Source: Amaurobius ferox
Taxonomy: Eukaryota; Arthropoda; Arachnida; Araneae; Amaurobiidae
Direction of reading: 5' to 3'
DNA length: 64,000 nt
NCBI GenBank assembly: GCA_951213105.1
Contig: OX578146.1
Coordinates: 49,011,275-49,075,274 of the forward strand
In this document: positions 36,243-48,245 of the stretch, piece after piece
Layout of the letters: each line of letters opens with the position of its first letter
Position numbering within the stretch: position 1 is the first letter of the stretch
Notes under the pieces: model-generated
Told to the model about the DNA's origin: nothing
Database searches by the model: none
The model's input: only the letters and a program-made list of their open reading frames with translations
Made by a program: the position numbers and the translations under genes

Positions 36243-38026
36243 TCATCGCTTCTCTGTTATTATCTTTTGTACTTCGGGGAAAATCTTGTTCACAGTGGCT
36301 ACTTCCAAAACTGAACCAAGGTGAATATCAGTAATTCTTGATCTGACAGGTGACTTATTTCCTTTCATGAGTGTAACTAATTGCTCGCACCAATAAGTAC
36401 TTCCAAACATGGAAATAATTTCATATGCAAATTTTCGAGTGTTTTCAAACCTGGCTGGCAAATATTTGTAAAATTCAGGCACACAACTTCACTGAATTTT
36501 GCCTTCAAATCTGAATAGCACTGGATCTCGATTACCTCCATTTACATATGATTAGGTACTAATTCTATATTTATCGAGAAAATCGAAGAAACCAAAAAAA
36601 AAAACTTGTCTTCCAAAAATTTAAATTCTGCAAGCCTTGTTTCAAATTCAGTTCTAAGGCTTAAAATTGTTTTTGCGTATTATTGATACGATGCAATTTC
36701 ACCTAAACTTGATACGGTGCATGTCAGAAAGTGCTTCAAATCTTCATTTCTCAACTGTGTTTCCCAAAGAGCTAGTTTACATTTAAATGCTTTAACATGG
36801 TCACACATTTTCGCAATGATCTGATCTTTTCCCTGCAGTTTTAAATTTAAATCGGATAAATGTTTTGTTATATCAACCAAGAAGGATAAATCTTGCAGCC
36901 ATACTGGATAAAAAAACAAGCTTGTGTCTTGATTTTTCATTATTAAAAACTGATATATTTCTTCTTTCAAGTCCCAGAATTGTTTAAAAACCTGGGAACA
37001 GGATAGCCAACGTACCACGGTATAATAGGACAGCCCAGAATATTCGCTTTCTAATTTACTTAAGCAGAGAACTGTCGCTGATTTAAGCCTCGAGATCTTA
37101 TAAAATTGATAATTTTTTTGATAGGTATCCACATATTTTCCATCTTTATTATCTTCATACATAATACTTCTTGATATAGTATAATGCAATGCATATGATG
37201 AATCTTGGAACCATCATATTTTTTCGCAGTTGTACCACGAAACCATAGGATTTTCTTGTCATTGAAGGCGCTCCATCTGTTGTTACATAAGTCAATTTAG
37301 ACAGAGGTAGATTGTATTTTTGCAATAGTTCATAGACACAATTAAAAATATTTTGTCCTGTCGTAATGCCAGGCACTAGTTCGGTACTAGTTCCAATAAT
37401 TCCTCAAAAATGTTGAAATTCGTGTCACAATCACGAAGAAACACAGCTAACTGGGCTATGCCCCTAGTACTTGTACTCTCGTCACAGGTAATGAAAAAAT
37501 TTTCGAAACTGGATGATTTTGCTTTGATCTGATCATTTAAATTGCCGGCAAAATCGATGACTCTTTCTACAACGGTATTCGAGACAAAAATATTACTTGA
37601 AAAGCCTTTATACTTCCCGGACAAACAATTTCTGCAGCTTTAGTTAGACATTCCTTGATGAAATTCCCTTCGATGAAGGTTTTGCGTGTTTAGCTATCAT
37701 CTCCGACAAGACGTAGCTTACATGCACCGCCGCTTCACTTTCTTGTATTACTTTAGTAAACACGGTCTATTGTTTTTTTCAGTTCCAATTTGAACTTTTT
37801 CAACTTCTCTTGTCTCATTAATCCTTCATAATTATCATATTTTGAATTATGTTGTTCATAATGACGTTTAATGTTATATAACTTTTTTGTACTTATAGCA
37901 ATTTACATATCAAGCAGATTATTTTATCTTTTATTCCACAGCCAATTCCCACTTTTCTTGGAAATACTGATGTTCATCAGAAATTTTTCATTTAGTTTTA
38001 CTATCACCTGGTTTCGATAAAGACAT
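36243..38026 (-). pseudogene. hAT transposase, broken
   Basis: The frame opens with MSLSKPGDSK at 38026. A BED-finger remnant (CLIC, then YNIKRHYEQH in another frame) follows, then FIEGNFIKECLTKAAEIVCP near 37640. The catalytic part has FFITCDESTSTRGIAQLAVF with the first Asp, KLTYVTTDGAPSMT with the second, and VVRWLSCSQVFKQFWDLKEE. WLQDLSFLVDITKHLSDLNL and LQGKDQIIAKMCDHVKAFKC come next. The C-terminal dimerisation region has FGSTYWCEQLVTLMKGNKSP and RSRITDIHLGS (36243-36482). The family is the one that gave rise to mammalian GTF2IRD2 tails and ZBED/SCAND3-like genes. Stops and frameshifts near 37990, 37625, 37376, 37170 and 36680 make it inactive. Confidence 0.92.
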
Positions 38027-38117
38027 GCTGAATACAAAGGACTAACATATATGAGTAATCGTTAAACCAAAATAATAAAATATTTTAAATAAATTTAATA
38101 GGGAATGGATTATTTAC

Positions 38118-38352
38118 CTCACTACAATGATTCAAAACATCCTCCATCCATCTCGCCAGTGAATCGCCTGCAAACTTGCATTCAAACAGAACATTTTCAT
38201 ATGGAACATTTTTACTTGAATTTATTTTTGTACTACTAAATGGCATTAAATGTCCATGCGAGCAACTCCAGTGTATTTTGCAGATACTTGACCTTGGCAT
38301 AAAGGGGATCCAATGAATCATTTCTCCATCTAGAGCTGTGAAATATGGTTTT
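38118..38352 (-). CDS. exon-like ORF carried inside the hAT element
   Basis: On the minus strand, an acceptor (gtttgtttatattag) at 38353 is followed by 235 bases open in one frame (one base plus 78 codons), then a gtaaat donor. It includes KPYFTALDGEMIHWIPFMPR, then CKIHWSCSHGHLM and VPYENVLFECKFAGDSLARW. The content, rich in Trp, Cys and His, is unlike hAT transposase. The last part resembles loosely the final strand and helix of a PH-like fold, which is a weak impression. A 90-bp GT...AG gap ends one base before the transposase ATG. It may be a captured host exon. The protein of origin is unknown to me. Confidence 0.5.
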
Positions 38353-38703
38353 CTAATATAAACAAACAGAGCACTTCTTGTAGTCTCTGCTATTTTATAA
38401 TTGAGTTTCGGTTCTCGTTTTGATATTAGCTTAATGATTTTGTTGGTGAATCATAGGAATATAAGAGAGTATTTTTTTAAAATTTGGGTTTTAGAGGAAT
38501 GTGCGGCAGTTTAATGATTAGGTTATTTCGGATAAAAGAATGGCTGGGCCAAGACATTTTCTTTCTGCTAATAAATATGTAAAATTAGAAATTTTAATAA
38601 TTAAGCTGTGAAAATTTCATCAAAACTGTTTTCACATACTGTTATAGACTGGGCCACAAAAATATTCGTTGTGGGCCGCGAGTTTAACATACCTGACTTA
38701 AAA

Positions 38704-39336
38704 GTTATAAAATGACATTTAATAAACAATAATTACAGTAATAGCTCAAAAGAGCAACTGCCAACCTGAATGCACGTCTCACAGCAGTAATGGAGGGATT
38801 GGCAAACTCTCTCAAACAGACCAGGCATGTCGTGCACTTTGGTAGCAGTGGTCAAAATTCTGGCAACTCCTCAGATTCAAGGGGAGTGTCATAGATGAGA
38901 CTCTTGAGATATCCCCACAAAAAGAAGTAAAGACACGACAGATCAGACGATTGGCCTCTCAAAAGTTGGAGCTGCAAATAATTACTGGAAATTGATAAGG
39001 TTGTACATTCAGTGTTACGAAAATTTGCATAAGGGTTCTTCTTTTTCCCCAGATGAAATTTGCATACATGGTTTTCTTCAACCAGAAAATAACAACTAGA
39101 ATGATGCTTTTAAGTTTGCGGAGCAGCCGCTTCTCAACGAATAAGGCCCTTTATCAATTATGCTTTTATATGATTTCCAGCAGCTTTCAAATTGCTGCTT
39201 ATATAACTATATTTATTTAGAATTTTTTTCACTATGAGCCCATGGTTTTCCCAACTTGAAAATTTTGTGTGATAGAGATAAATGGTATATCAACGAAATG
39301 TATTTTTTTAGAAAAATAAAGATGCGCTTTTGTTGC
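38704..39336. other. intronic sequence, no gene seen
   Basis: Nothing recognisable beyond a slightly GC-richer tract at 38750-38990. Confidence 0.45.
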
Positions 39337-39647
39337 AGTTTAAGGTCAAAAGTCAAATCAAGTGACCTTGAAATGAAAAATATCATGTACAGTGACATAT
39401 CTCAAAAAAGGTCATACCTTAAGCTACAAAATATGCAGATGTTTAAATATGTCAAGAATCATGAAAAATTACCAGATTTTCCAAACTTCAAACTTTTATA
39501 AATAAAAAACTAATGAAAATTGGAGGCTAAAATTTTGCATTGTGTCATATATATAAGTGGGTAACAAAATAGCCAGATTTATAAAAAAAATGGGTGTCAA
39601 TCGAGTTGAAAATGTCCCTTTTTTTGTTGATTTGATATAGAATGACC
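39337..39647 (-). repeat. foldback element A, second right arm, uninterrupted
   Basis: From aaggtcaaaagtcaaatcaa to gatttgatatagaatgacc this arm is the reverse complement of the arms at 2448 and 27471. It shows the undisturbed target of the Helitron-like insertion. Confidence 0.7.
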
Positions 39648-40047
39648 TGCATATCTTCGAGTGGGTCAGATTTCTATATTGATTTATCTAGTATGCATGT
39701 GAAGGAACATTACACAAATAATTAAGAATGTACGTACAAGTTTTACCTACTTGGACAAGCTTTATGTTGTACAAATATCTTTCTGATCTTTTAACTTACA
39801 ATATTTAACTGGTAATTGACAAAGTCATTTTTCATACAGATTGACTTTGTAAGTCAAGCCACTACAGAAATGTGAAGAGTTGCAACCCATAGTAGATTTT
39901 CTCACTTCCAATGCAGTCAATAGTTATTCACTGATGACCAGCTCTAATCAAATTGAATCCCATTCAGTGTTAATGTTGAACCTTCGTGAAACAAACGCAT
40001 ACAAATAAGGGTTTATATTTATTGTATGTTTAATATTTCATTTTCAG

Positions 40048-40259
40048 GAAGCTTATTGGTCTGTATTAAATGAACGCATATTAGAAGTTATGAAGTCACC
40101 CTTGTTGTCAAACCCTTCATCTGATATGGATCCTTTTCTGATGTTTGACTTTGCTGGTAGCTATAATAGCATGACAGAACTTCCCTGCAGCTATTTGGTG
40201 GCTCTTACACATTCTGTGTGGTACCATGCTAGCATCGGACAGATATGTACATTGACTCA
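40048..40259 (+). CDS. MED23: MED23 exon d
   Basis: This 212-nt exon follows the acceptor atttcattttcag and ends in CA before a gtaagt donor. It starts with EAYWSVLNERILEVM and continues to LMFDFAGSYNSMTELPCSYL, VALTHSVWYHASIGQ. Animal MED23 has EPYW.VL..RI, then FDF....YSEM.CSY..AL.H.VWHH.SIGQ at the same place. The exon lies alone between two transposon-filled introns of 14.8 and 14.0 kb, and each carries one copy of a 1.25-kb repeat in opposite orientation. Confidence 0.97.
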
Positions 40260-40389
40260 GTAAGTAAAAATTTTACTTTGATCAGGGATTGTGCTGTGGA
40301 TAATATTTTGGCAATTATTATAGAAGAGTTTTATTTCTGACTAAAAGTATACCCATTTTTTGTAAGGAATTTATTATAAAAATATTCCA

Positions 40390-40963
40390 TTTCTCTCTCC
40401 ATTTGTCCATCTCTATTCTATAACATTTGGCGATGAATTTGGTGGGATATCACCAACTTAGCAAACTTTTTTCTAATGTTGCAAAATTGATGAAAATGTC
40501 GGCTAATTTATAAAAATGATGCCAAATCAATGAAATTAATTATGCCTTGAAAGGGGATAGAATTGTAATGTTTATGTAGTGTTTGTCAGTCTAATCGTCC
40601 CACTTTGTGATAAATTTGGCGACTTTTTAAAATGTCTGCTAATAATTGATCAAAATATCGCCAAATTAACGAACATATCACCAAATCGATAAAAATTCAA
40701 TATCTTGGAAATAATCTACTACAAGAATCTTCTATAAGAATAACCCATTTCTCCGTCTGTCCATTCATAACATTTGGAGAAAATTTTGGCTATGAATTTA
40801 GTGAATGTCGCCTACTTGATAACATTTTAAATGTTGTCAAATTGATAAAAATAATGCTAAATAGGAGGTAATGTTTTGTAACTTTCGAATTCCATCATAT
40901 GATGGGCATACCGTCTCTACTTATCTCTAGTCTCTACTTATCTAGAACTACTTATAATAAAAG
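40390..40963. repeat. Helitron-associated degenerate repeats
   Basis: Phrases such as gccaaattgat(g/a)aaaat(g) recur many times, as at 7080-7460 in the large Helitron-like copy and inverted at 43735-43910. Confidence 0.5.
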
Positions 40964-42538
40964 TCTCTACTTATAATAAAACAGAGTGTGTGTTTGACAG
41001 GGAATGCTTCCGGGACAATCCACTCTTAAAAGGATAGACAAACCAGGAATGTTTGAAACATGAATTTAAATGGAAAATCTATCACCATGGTTTATTTTTC
41101 ACAAATAAACCATGTCAAGATTTTAATCAACAATAAAAGGTATTAAGAAATCAAAGCAGTTATTTAATTTAAATGCATTTATTAATGTTTATTATTATTT
41201 TTTTGATTTGAATAATATATAAATGGATATAAAAATATGTCTCATAAATGAACGGTTTGATTTTTCTTTTAATTATACTAATTGTGGACTGCGTACATCA
41301 CTTTAATTTATTTTGGCAAAGAGTTTAAGCTTATATATTGTGTTTAGCTAATAAACTCATATATTTTGTTTAGCCAATAAATTCATTTAGCCAATTGTTG
41401 AAACAGAAAAAGAGTAGAATGGGTATACCTTATAATACAATTTTAGTGTTTCCATTTAGTATAGTATACAAACAGGATCAGTATGTTTTATTTAGATCTG
41501 CAAATTTGGAGCTACAAATTTGGATGGATATTTCTAACTTGGCAACTTTTCTTAAACATTGCCAAACTGACGGACATGTCATCAATTTTTTAAAAACGAC
41601 GAAAATCAATGAAATTATTTTGTTTTGTTAGAAGAGAGTACTTAAATGATGTTTCGTTTGCATTAGTCTGTCATATTTTTGTGATTATTGATATCTGCAA
41701 TATTTTCGGGGATTATTGATTCAGAGATTATTGATATTTTCAAGTTATTATGCCATTGTTTTATTGTGAAAAAAATCATTGAAACTCATATGTTGTACGT
41801 TGTACGAGTAATCTTCTACAAATGCACAGGTATATCTTCTAATCTACGAGAATATAAGTTGCACAGGTATATTGGCATATTTTTTAACATATATTGGCAT
41901 ATATTGGAATCAAGTACGACCTTCTGGTGTGAAGATTATGGGGATTATTGATATTTTCAATTTATTACGTCATCTGTTTTATTTTGGCAAAGATTTTTGA
42001 GACTCATATTGTAATACAGGTATCTTCTACTAACACTCGGACATATCTTCTAATCTACGACATTATAAGTACTATGGGTATATCTTCCCATATAATTTTA
42101 GCACTTTCATTTTGACATGTATTGGAATCAATTACTGCCTTCAGGTTTAAATATTATGGGTTTATTGATATTTTTAATTTATACATGTAATCTACTAATA
42201 TAGGTTATATCTCCTAATATTTGTGTATATAAGTAGTACAGGTCCCATATAATTTTAACGCTTTTATTTTGCATATATTGATTCCATTCCATATTTTTTG
42301 TAAATTAGTTTATGAAAGGGACCAGGATGTTTTATTTTCCAGATCTGCCAGTGAAGATAATTTTGTATAGAGAAAACAGAGATACTTAAACTTCTTTTTA
42401 GGAGCATTAAATTAAATATTTTAACAGAATATTTTGATTGAAAATGTCATTTAGTATACTATACGAATTTGCACATGATTGTGAATTTTAAATTTCTTTA
42501 TACTATGTACTCCATACGAAGAATGGGTATGCTGCTAG
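40964..42538 (+). mobile_element. Helitron-like element, short copy
   Basis: The copy matches 6540-8065 and 10345-10648 of the large element with about 85 percent identity by eye and ends aagaatgggtatgctgctag (CTAG end). It lacks the 2.27-kb extra segment. The proposed 5' end, tctctacttataataaaac, differs from that of the large copy, so the left border is uncertain. No Rep/helicase ORF is present. Confidence 0.6.
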
Positions 42539-42540
42539 TG

Positions 42541-43330
42541 TATAATATAAACTAACTTAAAATTCACAAGTGTGTACTATTTATTCTAAATGACATTGTT
42601 ATTCAAAACATTTTATTAAAATATTTAATTTAATTCTCCTACAATGAAGTATAGGAATCTCGGTTCTCTCTATACAGAATAATTATCTGAAGAATAGAGT
42701 CCTGGTCCCATTTGTAAACAAATTTACAAAAATATTGAAATTGGATCAATATATGCCAAAATGAAAATGCTAAATTAGTATTAGAAAAGCATTTTTTCAA
42801 TAATTGATTAAGTACAATATGTATATGAGTTTGGAAAATCTTTAAAGGAAAATTGAAAATATCAATAATTCTCATAACCTTTAAACCAGAATTCTGTAAT
42901 TGATATATTCCAATCAAAAATACTATAGTGTTTAGTTATAAAATTTATATTTATATTTATTTCTTTATTTTTTAAATCAGAAAAAAATAAATAAAAATCA
43001 TCTGCCATATAAATACTTTTGATTTAATCGTGTTGTTAAGCGACATAATTTCTTCACATAAATTTGTGGAAAAAATATCATTTGCATAATGCTATTTCTA
43101 TAGAAGATTTAATTGCACATTTTTTTTTAATGTCTCAACAACTCCTAGTCCTAGAAACTCAAAACATGAATTAAATTTTAAGTGGGGCTGCCTACAAATT
43201 TTCATAAAAAATTCAGTGCAGCCGTTCTCTTGTGATGATCAGACAAACAAACACATGCACACACATACATATATACTGTGAGTACATACATATGTACTCA
43301 CAGACATATTTTCATTTTATTTATATAAAT
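42541..43330 (-). mobile_element. Helitron-like fragment, inverted, tail-to-tail with the previous copy
   Basis: Reverse-complement matches to the large copy's 3' region start just past the CTAG of the plus-strand copy (without the last 30 or so bases). Its 5' part (43130-43330) matches 6062-6230, including the gaacggctg(c/a)a block and tttatataaataaaatgaaa start. The middle is deleted. Confidence 0.6.
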
Positions 43331-43440
43331 TGCTATTAAAATTTTGCAAAATATTTTGCCTAACTGGCGTTTTATGATTATTTCTTTATAATCACAGAAC
43401 TCAGCTCTGTAAGAGGCATTTCAAAATTAAGAATTGTCTC

Positions 43441-43522
43441 CCATTGCAGATAACAGCATCCATGGACTGGTTTTGTGCATATTATGTACTCGTTAGTATG
43501 GAACAACCAATATCTGCAATGG
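43441..43522. repeat. decayed copy of the 58.3-kb hairpin repeat
   Basis: The left arm ccattgcagataacagcatc catggactgg-type sequence matches the arm at 58288. The right arm is reduced to accaatatctgcaatgg. Confidence 0.55.
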
Positions 43523-43674
43523 CAGTAAAGGAGTTTGTTTATGTCACAATTTTGTGAGCCTTTACAGGTGGGTTTTGCGACTGTAAGCAGGTTGACGGCA
43601 CATAATAAAAAATCTGATGTGGGCAGCACATGACTTTCCTTATATAATGCAGTGGATTTACTATTCTTACAGTA

Positions 43675-43930
43675 AAAAAAAAAAAAGGTTATTCTTATAG
43701 TAGATACATATATTCTTTCCAAGATATTAAATTTTCATCAATTAGTCATCATTTTCATTGATTTAGCATCATTTTTATCCATTTGGCGAGATTTTTGTTA
43801 ATTTGGCAACACACACACACACATTTAAAAAATTCGCCAAATTGGCAACATTCCGCCAAATTCATTGCCAAAATCTCACCAAGCGTTATGGACGGGGAAA
43901 TAAGTTATTCTTATAGCAGATAAATGACTA
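43675..43930 (-). repeat. Helitron-associated degenerate repeats, inverted
   Basis: gccaaatt / catcaatt phrases are the inverse of those at 40390-40800, and a short (AC)n run lies at about 43810-43823. Confidence 0.45.
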
Positions 43931-45772
43931 TTGGCATTCAAATACAAAAGTATTACTCAAAGTATCTTTTCTCATGAATGGAGTGAGCTAGATCCACGAG
44001 AATGATGTCACCAAATTTATCGCGTGGTATTACATATGAAAAGTGAACATGTTTCTCAACAGTTAATATTTTTTTTTTTAATTTATGGGATTTTATGATA
44101 AATTTATTTAAAAATATGCAATATCTCGAGAATGGTTCATGCTAGCATTCTAAAGTTTATGTCAATCGTTTTCTAAAGAAGCATTACATAAGAAATGTTT
44201 ATTTGCATAACTTTTTTAAAGGTTTTGATTTTTTGATGATTTTTTCAAAATTTCACTCGAAAATTTAAGGGGTTTCTGAAAATTTGATTGTGTTTAAAAA
44301 TAATAGGTTTCCAGTATTCATGAATTGTAATTTTTGTACCAAATTTCATTCGAATCGCTCCATTCGTTCGTGAGATATCGTCTCCACAGTCTTACTGACA
44401 GGGACATCACCCCAAAAATGTTTGATTTGTGATCAGGGATGTTTGAAACATGCTCTCCTGTTGAAAACTCAAATTCGAATTTTCGACCCCATTACAATAC
44501 TTTCCTTATACATTATACTATGTATATAAGGAAAGTAATAAAAAACCAGTTCACTGTAATCTATGATGATAGTGTAATTTTGATTGTTTCTTTGTTTTAC
44601 AAACTTAATGGTCATTGATCTAACTATTAAATCTCATGGATCCTTTTAGCTATGTGCTTGTATATGACTATCTTCTTATAGAATAATATTTTTACTTCTA
44701 CAGTTCTAGAATCTAGAAATTGCCATACAGGTTGGTAAAAAAAGATAGTATTTCAGGGTTTTTATACAGTAGAAAATTTGGAAAATCTCAAAATGGGTTA
44801 AAATACCTAGAATACTTGGACAAAATTGCTCTCATTTGTGTATAGTTGCAATGATCTTATTTCTATGTCTGATCAATTTGTAAGCTGTGAAAAAAAATAA
44901 AAACAGTCTTAATTTATGTTGCCAAATTTTCGATTTAGACTACTTAAAAATTACTAGTGTAAAATCTGTTCAAAAAATTGAAAGGTTTTTTTTTTGTGTG
45001 TGTGTGTGTGTGTGGTACACAACTCTTAAATAGAGTTTGAAAAAGTTTGGGAAAATATTCATTTAGTGATTAGTAAAAATATCGTTAAAATACAAGCAAA
45101 AAAGTTGTGGTCAAGAAAGTAGTATTTTGGTCCAATTACATATTTTATTTGTCCTTGCAAACCTGTATTTGCTGAAAATGTCATGTTGGACATTCCATGG
45201 TGATAGACATGATGACATATCACACCGACAAAACATTTTCAAGTGTCTGATTTACAGGCTAGCCAAGTATGTTATAAAAATTTTATGTGGAAATCATATT
45301 CAAATATTTACTACATATAATATTTGTTAGCAACATTGATATAAATGAACAGTTTTTAATATTGTAAACTCATTATATCACATTTGGAGACAAGTAAAAC
45401 GTGTGATATATCTATGCATAGAAAATCTGTAAAGTAAAATTTATAAAATTGAATTATGTGAATTTTTATCTTATTATCTTGAAATTAGTCTGCAGTAAAA
45501 AATATTTACATAATTAAAATATTTGAATTTTAATGTTTGAACTTGGTGCCTTTTGAGGGCATAAGCATGCATTTGAATGCAGAATGTAAAAGGACAAAAT
45601 ATGAGAGTTTTCTAACTGCATAACTAAATTTTACACTCTGGTAAGGGTGGATTTAAAGTTTTGCCTCACATTGGCAGCCTTTCACCTCCCTCCTCTGTTC
45701 GGTGCATTTTGTTTACCAGATACATGTCCTATTTTGTACTATCCAATGTCACAATTTATTCATTCAATTATA
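43931..45772. other. MED23 intron 4, no gene seen; includes a small palindrome
   Basis: At about 44500-44540, actttccttata...tataaggaaagt forms a 12-bp-arm palindrome. Related forms occur at about 58911-58940 and 61795-61832. A (TG)n run lies at 44996-45014. Confidence 0.45.
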
Positions 45773-46109
45773 CAGGGTGTCCGAAAAAGATTGAAACATG
45801 CTTTAATTCTTTACCTGTTGAAGATAAGTGGGCAATGTAAATTGCAAAAATGTGAAAGTAAGGTAGGAAATAAGACTACATTAATGAAATAGTCCTCCCA
45901 TTAATTTTCAAAAAGTTACACTTTTTAAATTTTTATACGACCCCCCCTTAGACAAGTTTGGTCAATCAGAAAATTTTTTATTTTTAATGCAACAAGATAA
46001 TTAAAAAAACCGCATATCTGTTTCTTTGAAATTGAGCTGTTATATTTAATTGAAAATTGTATTACATACATACATTATATTTATTGAAAATTGTATTATG
46101 AAAATTGTA
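45773..46109. mobile_element. left end of a Tc1/mariner-type MITE
   Basis: tacagggtgtccgaaaaaga has the same cagggtgtcc start as the MITE at 10966 and the transposon at 61935. The right end is not found before the copia relic. Confidence 0.45.
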
Positions 46110-47810
46110 TTATTACTAGTTTCGATGACTTTTCTATCCCCTTTAAGGACTATGCGATAGCCTTTAGTATTTGTTGCATAGCCAACCCTTCTTGGGCTCT
46201 CATATCTAATTTCTTTTTGAGTTGCTTGGGTTTTCCCACATATACTGTACTACTAAAAATTTTGAGATGGTCTACTGTTGGTTTCTTACCATTATATAAT
46301 TCTAAGGGTGTTTTTGATTTGAATTTGTGGCAAATTCAGTTCTTTACATAGGAAAAATATAGGAGCGCTTCTGCCCATAAATTTTCGTTCATTTTGCTAT
46401 CATTTAGCATGGCTTTCACACAATCTAAGGCTGTTAGATTAAACCTCTCGGAAACGCCGTTTTGTTGAGGTGTATACACGTTAGTCCTCTTGGTATTTAT
46501 TTCTTGTTTGGCTAGAAAGATTTTTAATTTGTTCTGGCAGAATTCCATGTTGCAATCCGTTCAGATATTTAAAATTTTCTTATTTAAATATCTCTCTTCT
46601 TGAATATCTCAAAAACATCTGATTTTTCTTTCAGAAAATATACAAACACTTTTCTACTAAAATCATCGGTAATGGACAAAAAGTACCTATTACCACACAA
46701 TGATCATATTGGTAAAGGTCCACATACATCCATATGTAATAACTCTAAAGGTCTTGTCGATCTTATCCTATCTGTTGGTTTATCCATAACCTGTTCGGTT
46801 TTGACTAACATACAAACTTTACAATTTAGCTTTTTGAATTTAAATTTGGGTAGTCCTGTTACCGCCAAAACTTTACTGGTTTGATATAGGTAGTCGATAT
46901 TAATATGACAATATCGCTTATGCCACAGTTTAGTTACCCCATCAGATTCAATAATTGAACTGCTTGGTCTACTCTTGTAAATACTAAACTTGTCATTTTG
47001 CGACCTTTGAACCTGTTTAGAACCTTTTAAATTAGTTTCTTTTCTTTTATATTTTTGAATTTCTTTAGAATTTAGATTACAATTCTTATTTTTTGAATTT
47101 CTAGATTTCCTATTCCTATCACCATTTTTTGGTTTACTATTTTCATTTTTGATATCCCTGATATCCTATACATTGTTAGGTTTGTACTGGGGTTTAAAGA
47201 AGTATAACCCTTCTTTCCTCTTGGCATAAAAGAATTTTTCCCTATTAGGTGTATAAAACCACATGATTCCATTTTCCCCATGAAAATAAAAATTACTCTC
47301 TTCTAGTATAGAAGCAGCTAAAAGATTTCTTCGTAATTTCAGTGAATACATTATGTTATCAAGATATCATTTTTCTGGCCATTTATTTCAACAAACATTT
47401 TAACCTTGCCGATAGCCTCAATTGGGCTCTCAACATTTCCAATAGCTAAAGACATAATAGTGTCTTGCATTACTTTAAAATTTAGAAATAATGATTTATT
47501 ATTGCAAAAATGTTGAGTAGTTGCAGTGTCTACCATCCAAATGAGTCTATCGACATGATCTCCAACGAGATTGGTTTCAATTTGGGACTTGTCATACAAT
47601 TCAACAATACTTGTAAAATTTTTAGTTTTTTCTTTAGTGCAATACTTACTCAAATGACTCATCTTTTTACACATAAAACAAGGTCCAATTTTGGTTGCAT
47701 TGGATTTAGGTTTTACATTAAAATTTTTAGATTGATTTTTACTTTTAGACACAGATTTAGATTTACAGGATACATTAAAAGCAGAATTAAAACTCACATT
47801 GTTGTCTCGA
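46110..47810 (-). pseudogene. Ty1/copia retrotransposon gag-pol relic
   Basis: On the minus strand the order is gag zinc knuckle (CFMCKKMSHLSKYC, C-x2-C-x4-H-x4-C, near 47690), a protease-like WMVDTATTQHFCNN (the usual DSG altered to DTA), LRRNLLAASILEE, and GAG-pre-integrase. The integrase follows with LWHKRYCHIN and CKVCMLVKTEQ (HHCC zinc site), LLHMDVCGPLP and ITDDFSRKVFVYFLK (catalytic Asp residues), and TNVYTPQQNGVSERFN with the Glu (46336-46548). The integrase C-terminal part reads to about 46115. Stops and frameshifts separate the pieces. RT, RNase H and LTRs were not found. Confidence 0.9.
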
Positions 47811-48245
47811 CTCTGTTAGATAGAGAATCAAATAAAATCCAAGCATTAAAGCTTTACTTACATATGGGCAAGCCCTAGGCCTAAACAAATGAATTGTTCA
47901 TTTCGATAAAACTCTTCATCAAATCCAAGTATTTTATCAAAATGAACACAAAACGCATGTTTCTGATATCAGTGATAGATTATATCTATAAATACTGTGA
48001 ACTTGAACTACATGTATAAAAATTGGAAAATTATAGGAAACAAGAATACCTAAAAAAACGCTGCATATGTCTGATCCATTGGAGTCTTGATTAAAGAGGC
48101 CAATGTTGCCAATCGCTAAAAATAAAAGGTTGAGAACTGCTGTTGCCAAATGTGAGAAATAAATAACAGTAATTCAAAAAGACGATAAAAGGTTGTATAC
48201 AACAGTAAGTGCTACAAAATAATGGGGCAGATGATAATAGAAACA
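47811..48245. other. intronic sequence, no gene seen
   Basis: No feature recognised. Confidence 0.5.

Larger units (their letters stand above)
36051..38695 (-). mobile_element. complete hAT element (GTF2IRD2/ZBED-like transposase family)
   Basis: Terminal repeats caagcatgtcaaactc (36051) and gagtttaacatacctg (end 38695) are imperfect inverted copies. They are flanked by 8-bp target-site duplications, acttagaa (36043-36050) and acttaaaa (38696-38703), with one mismatch. Eight-bp duplications are the hAT hallmark. Inside, on the minus strand, lie an exon-like ORF, a 90-bp intron-like gap and a decayed transposase gene. The element is 2645 bp, in MED23 intron 3, antisense to MED23. Confidence 0.92.

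Noticed and set aside
47510..47878. 122-codon plus-strand ORF
   Set aside because: It is the antisense shadow of the copia gag and protease region on the minus strand.
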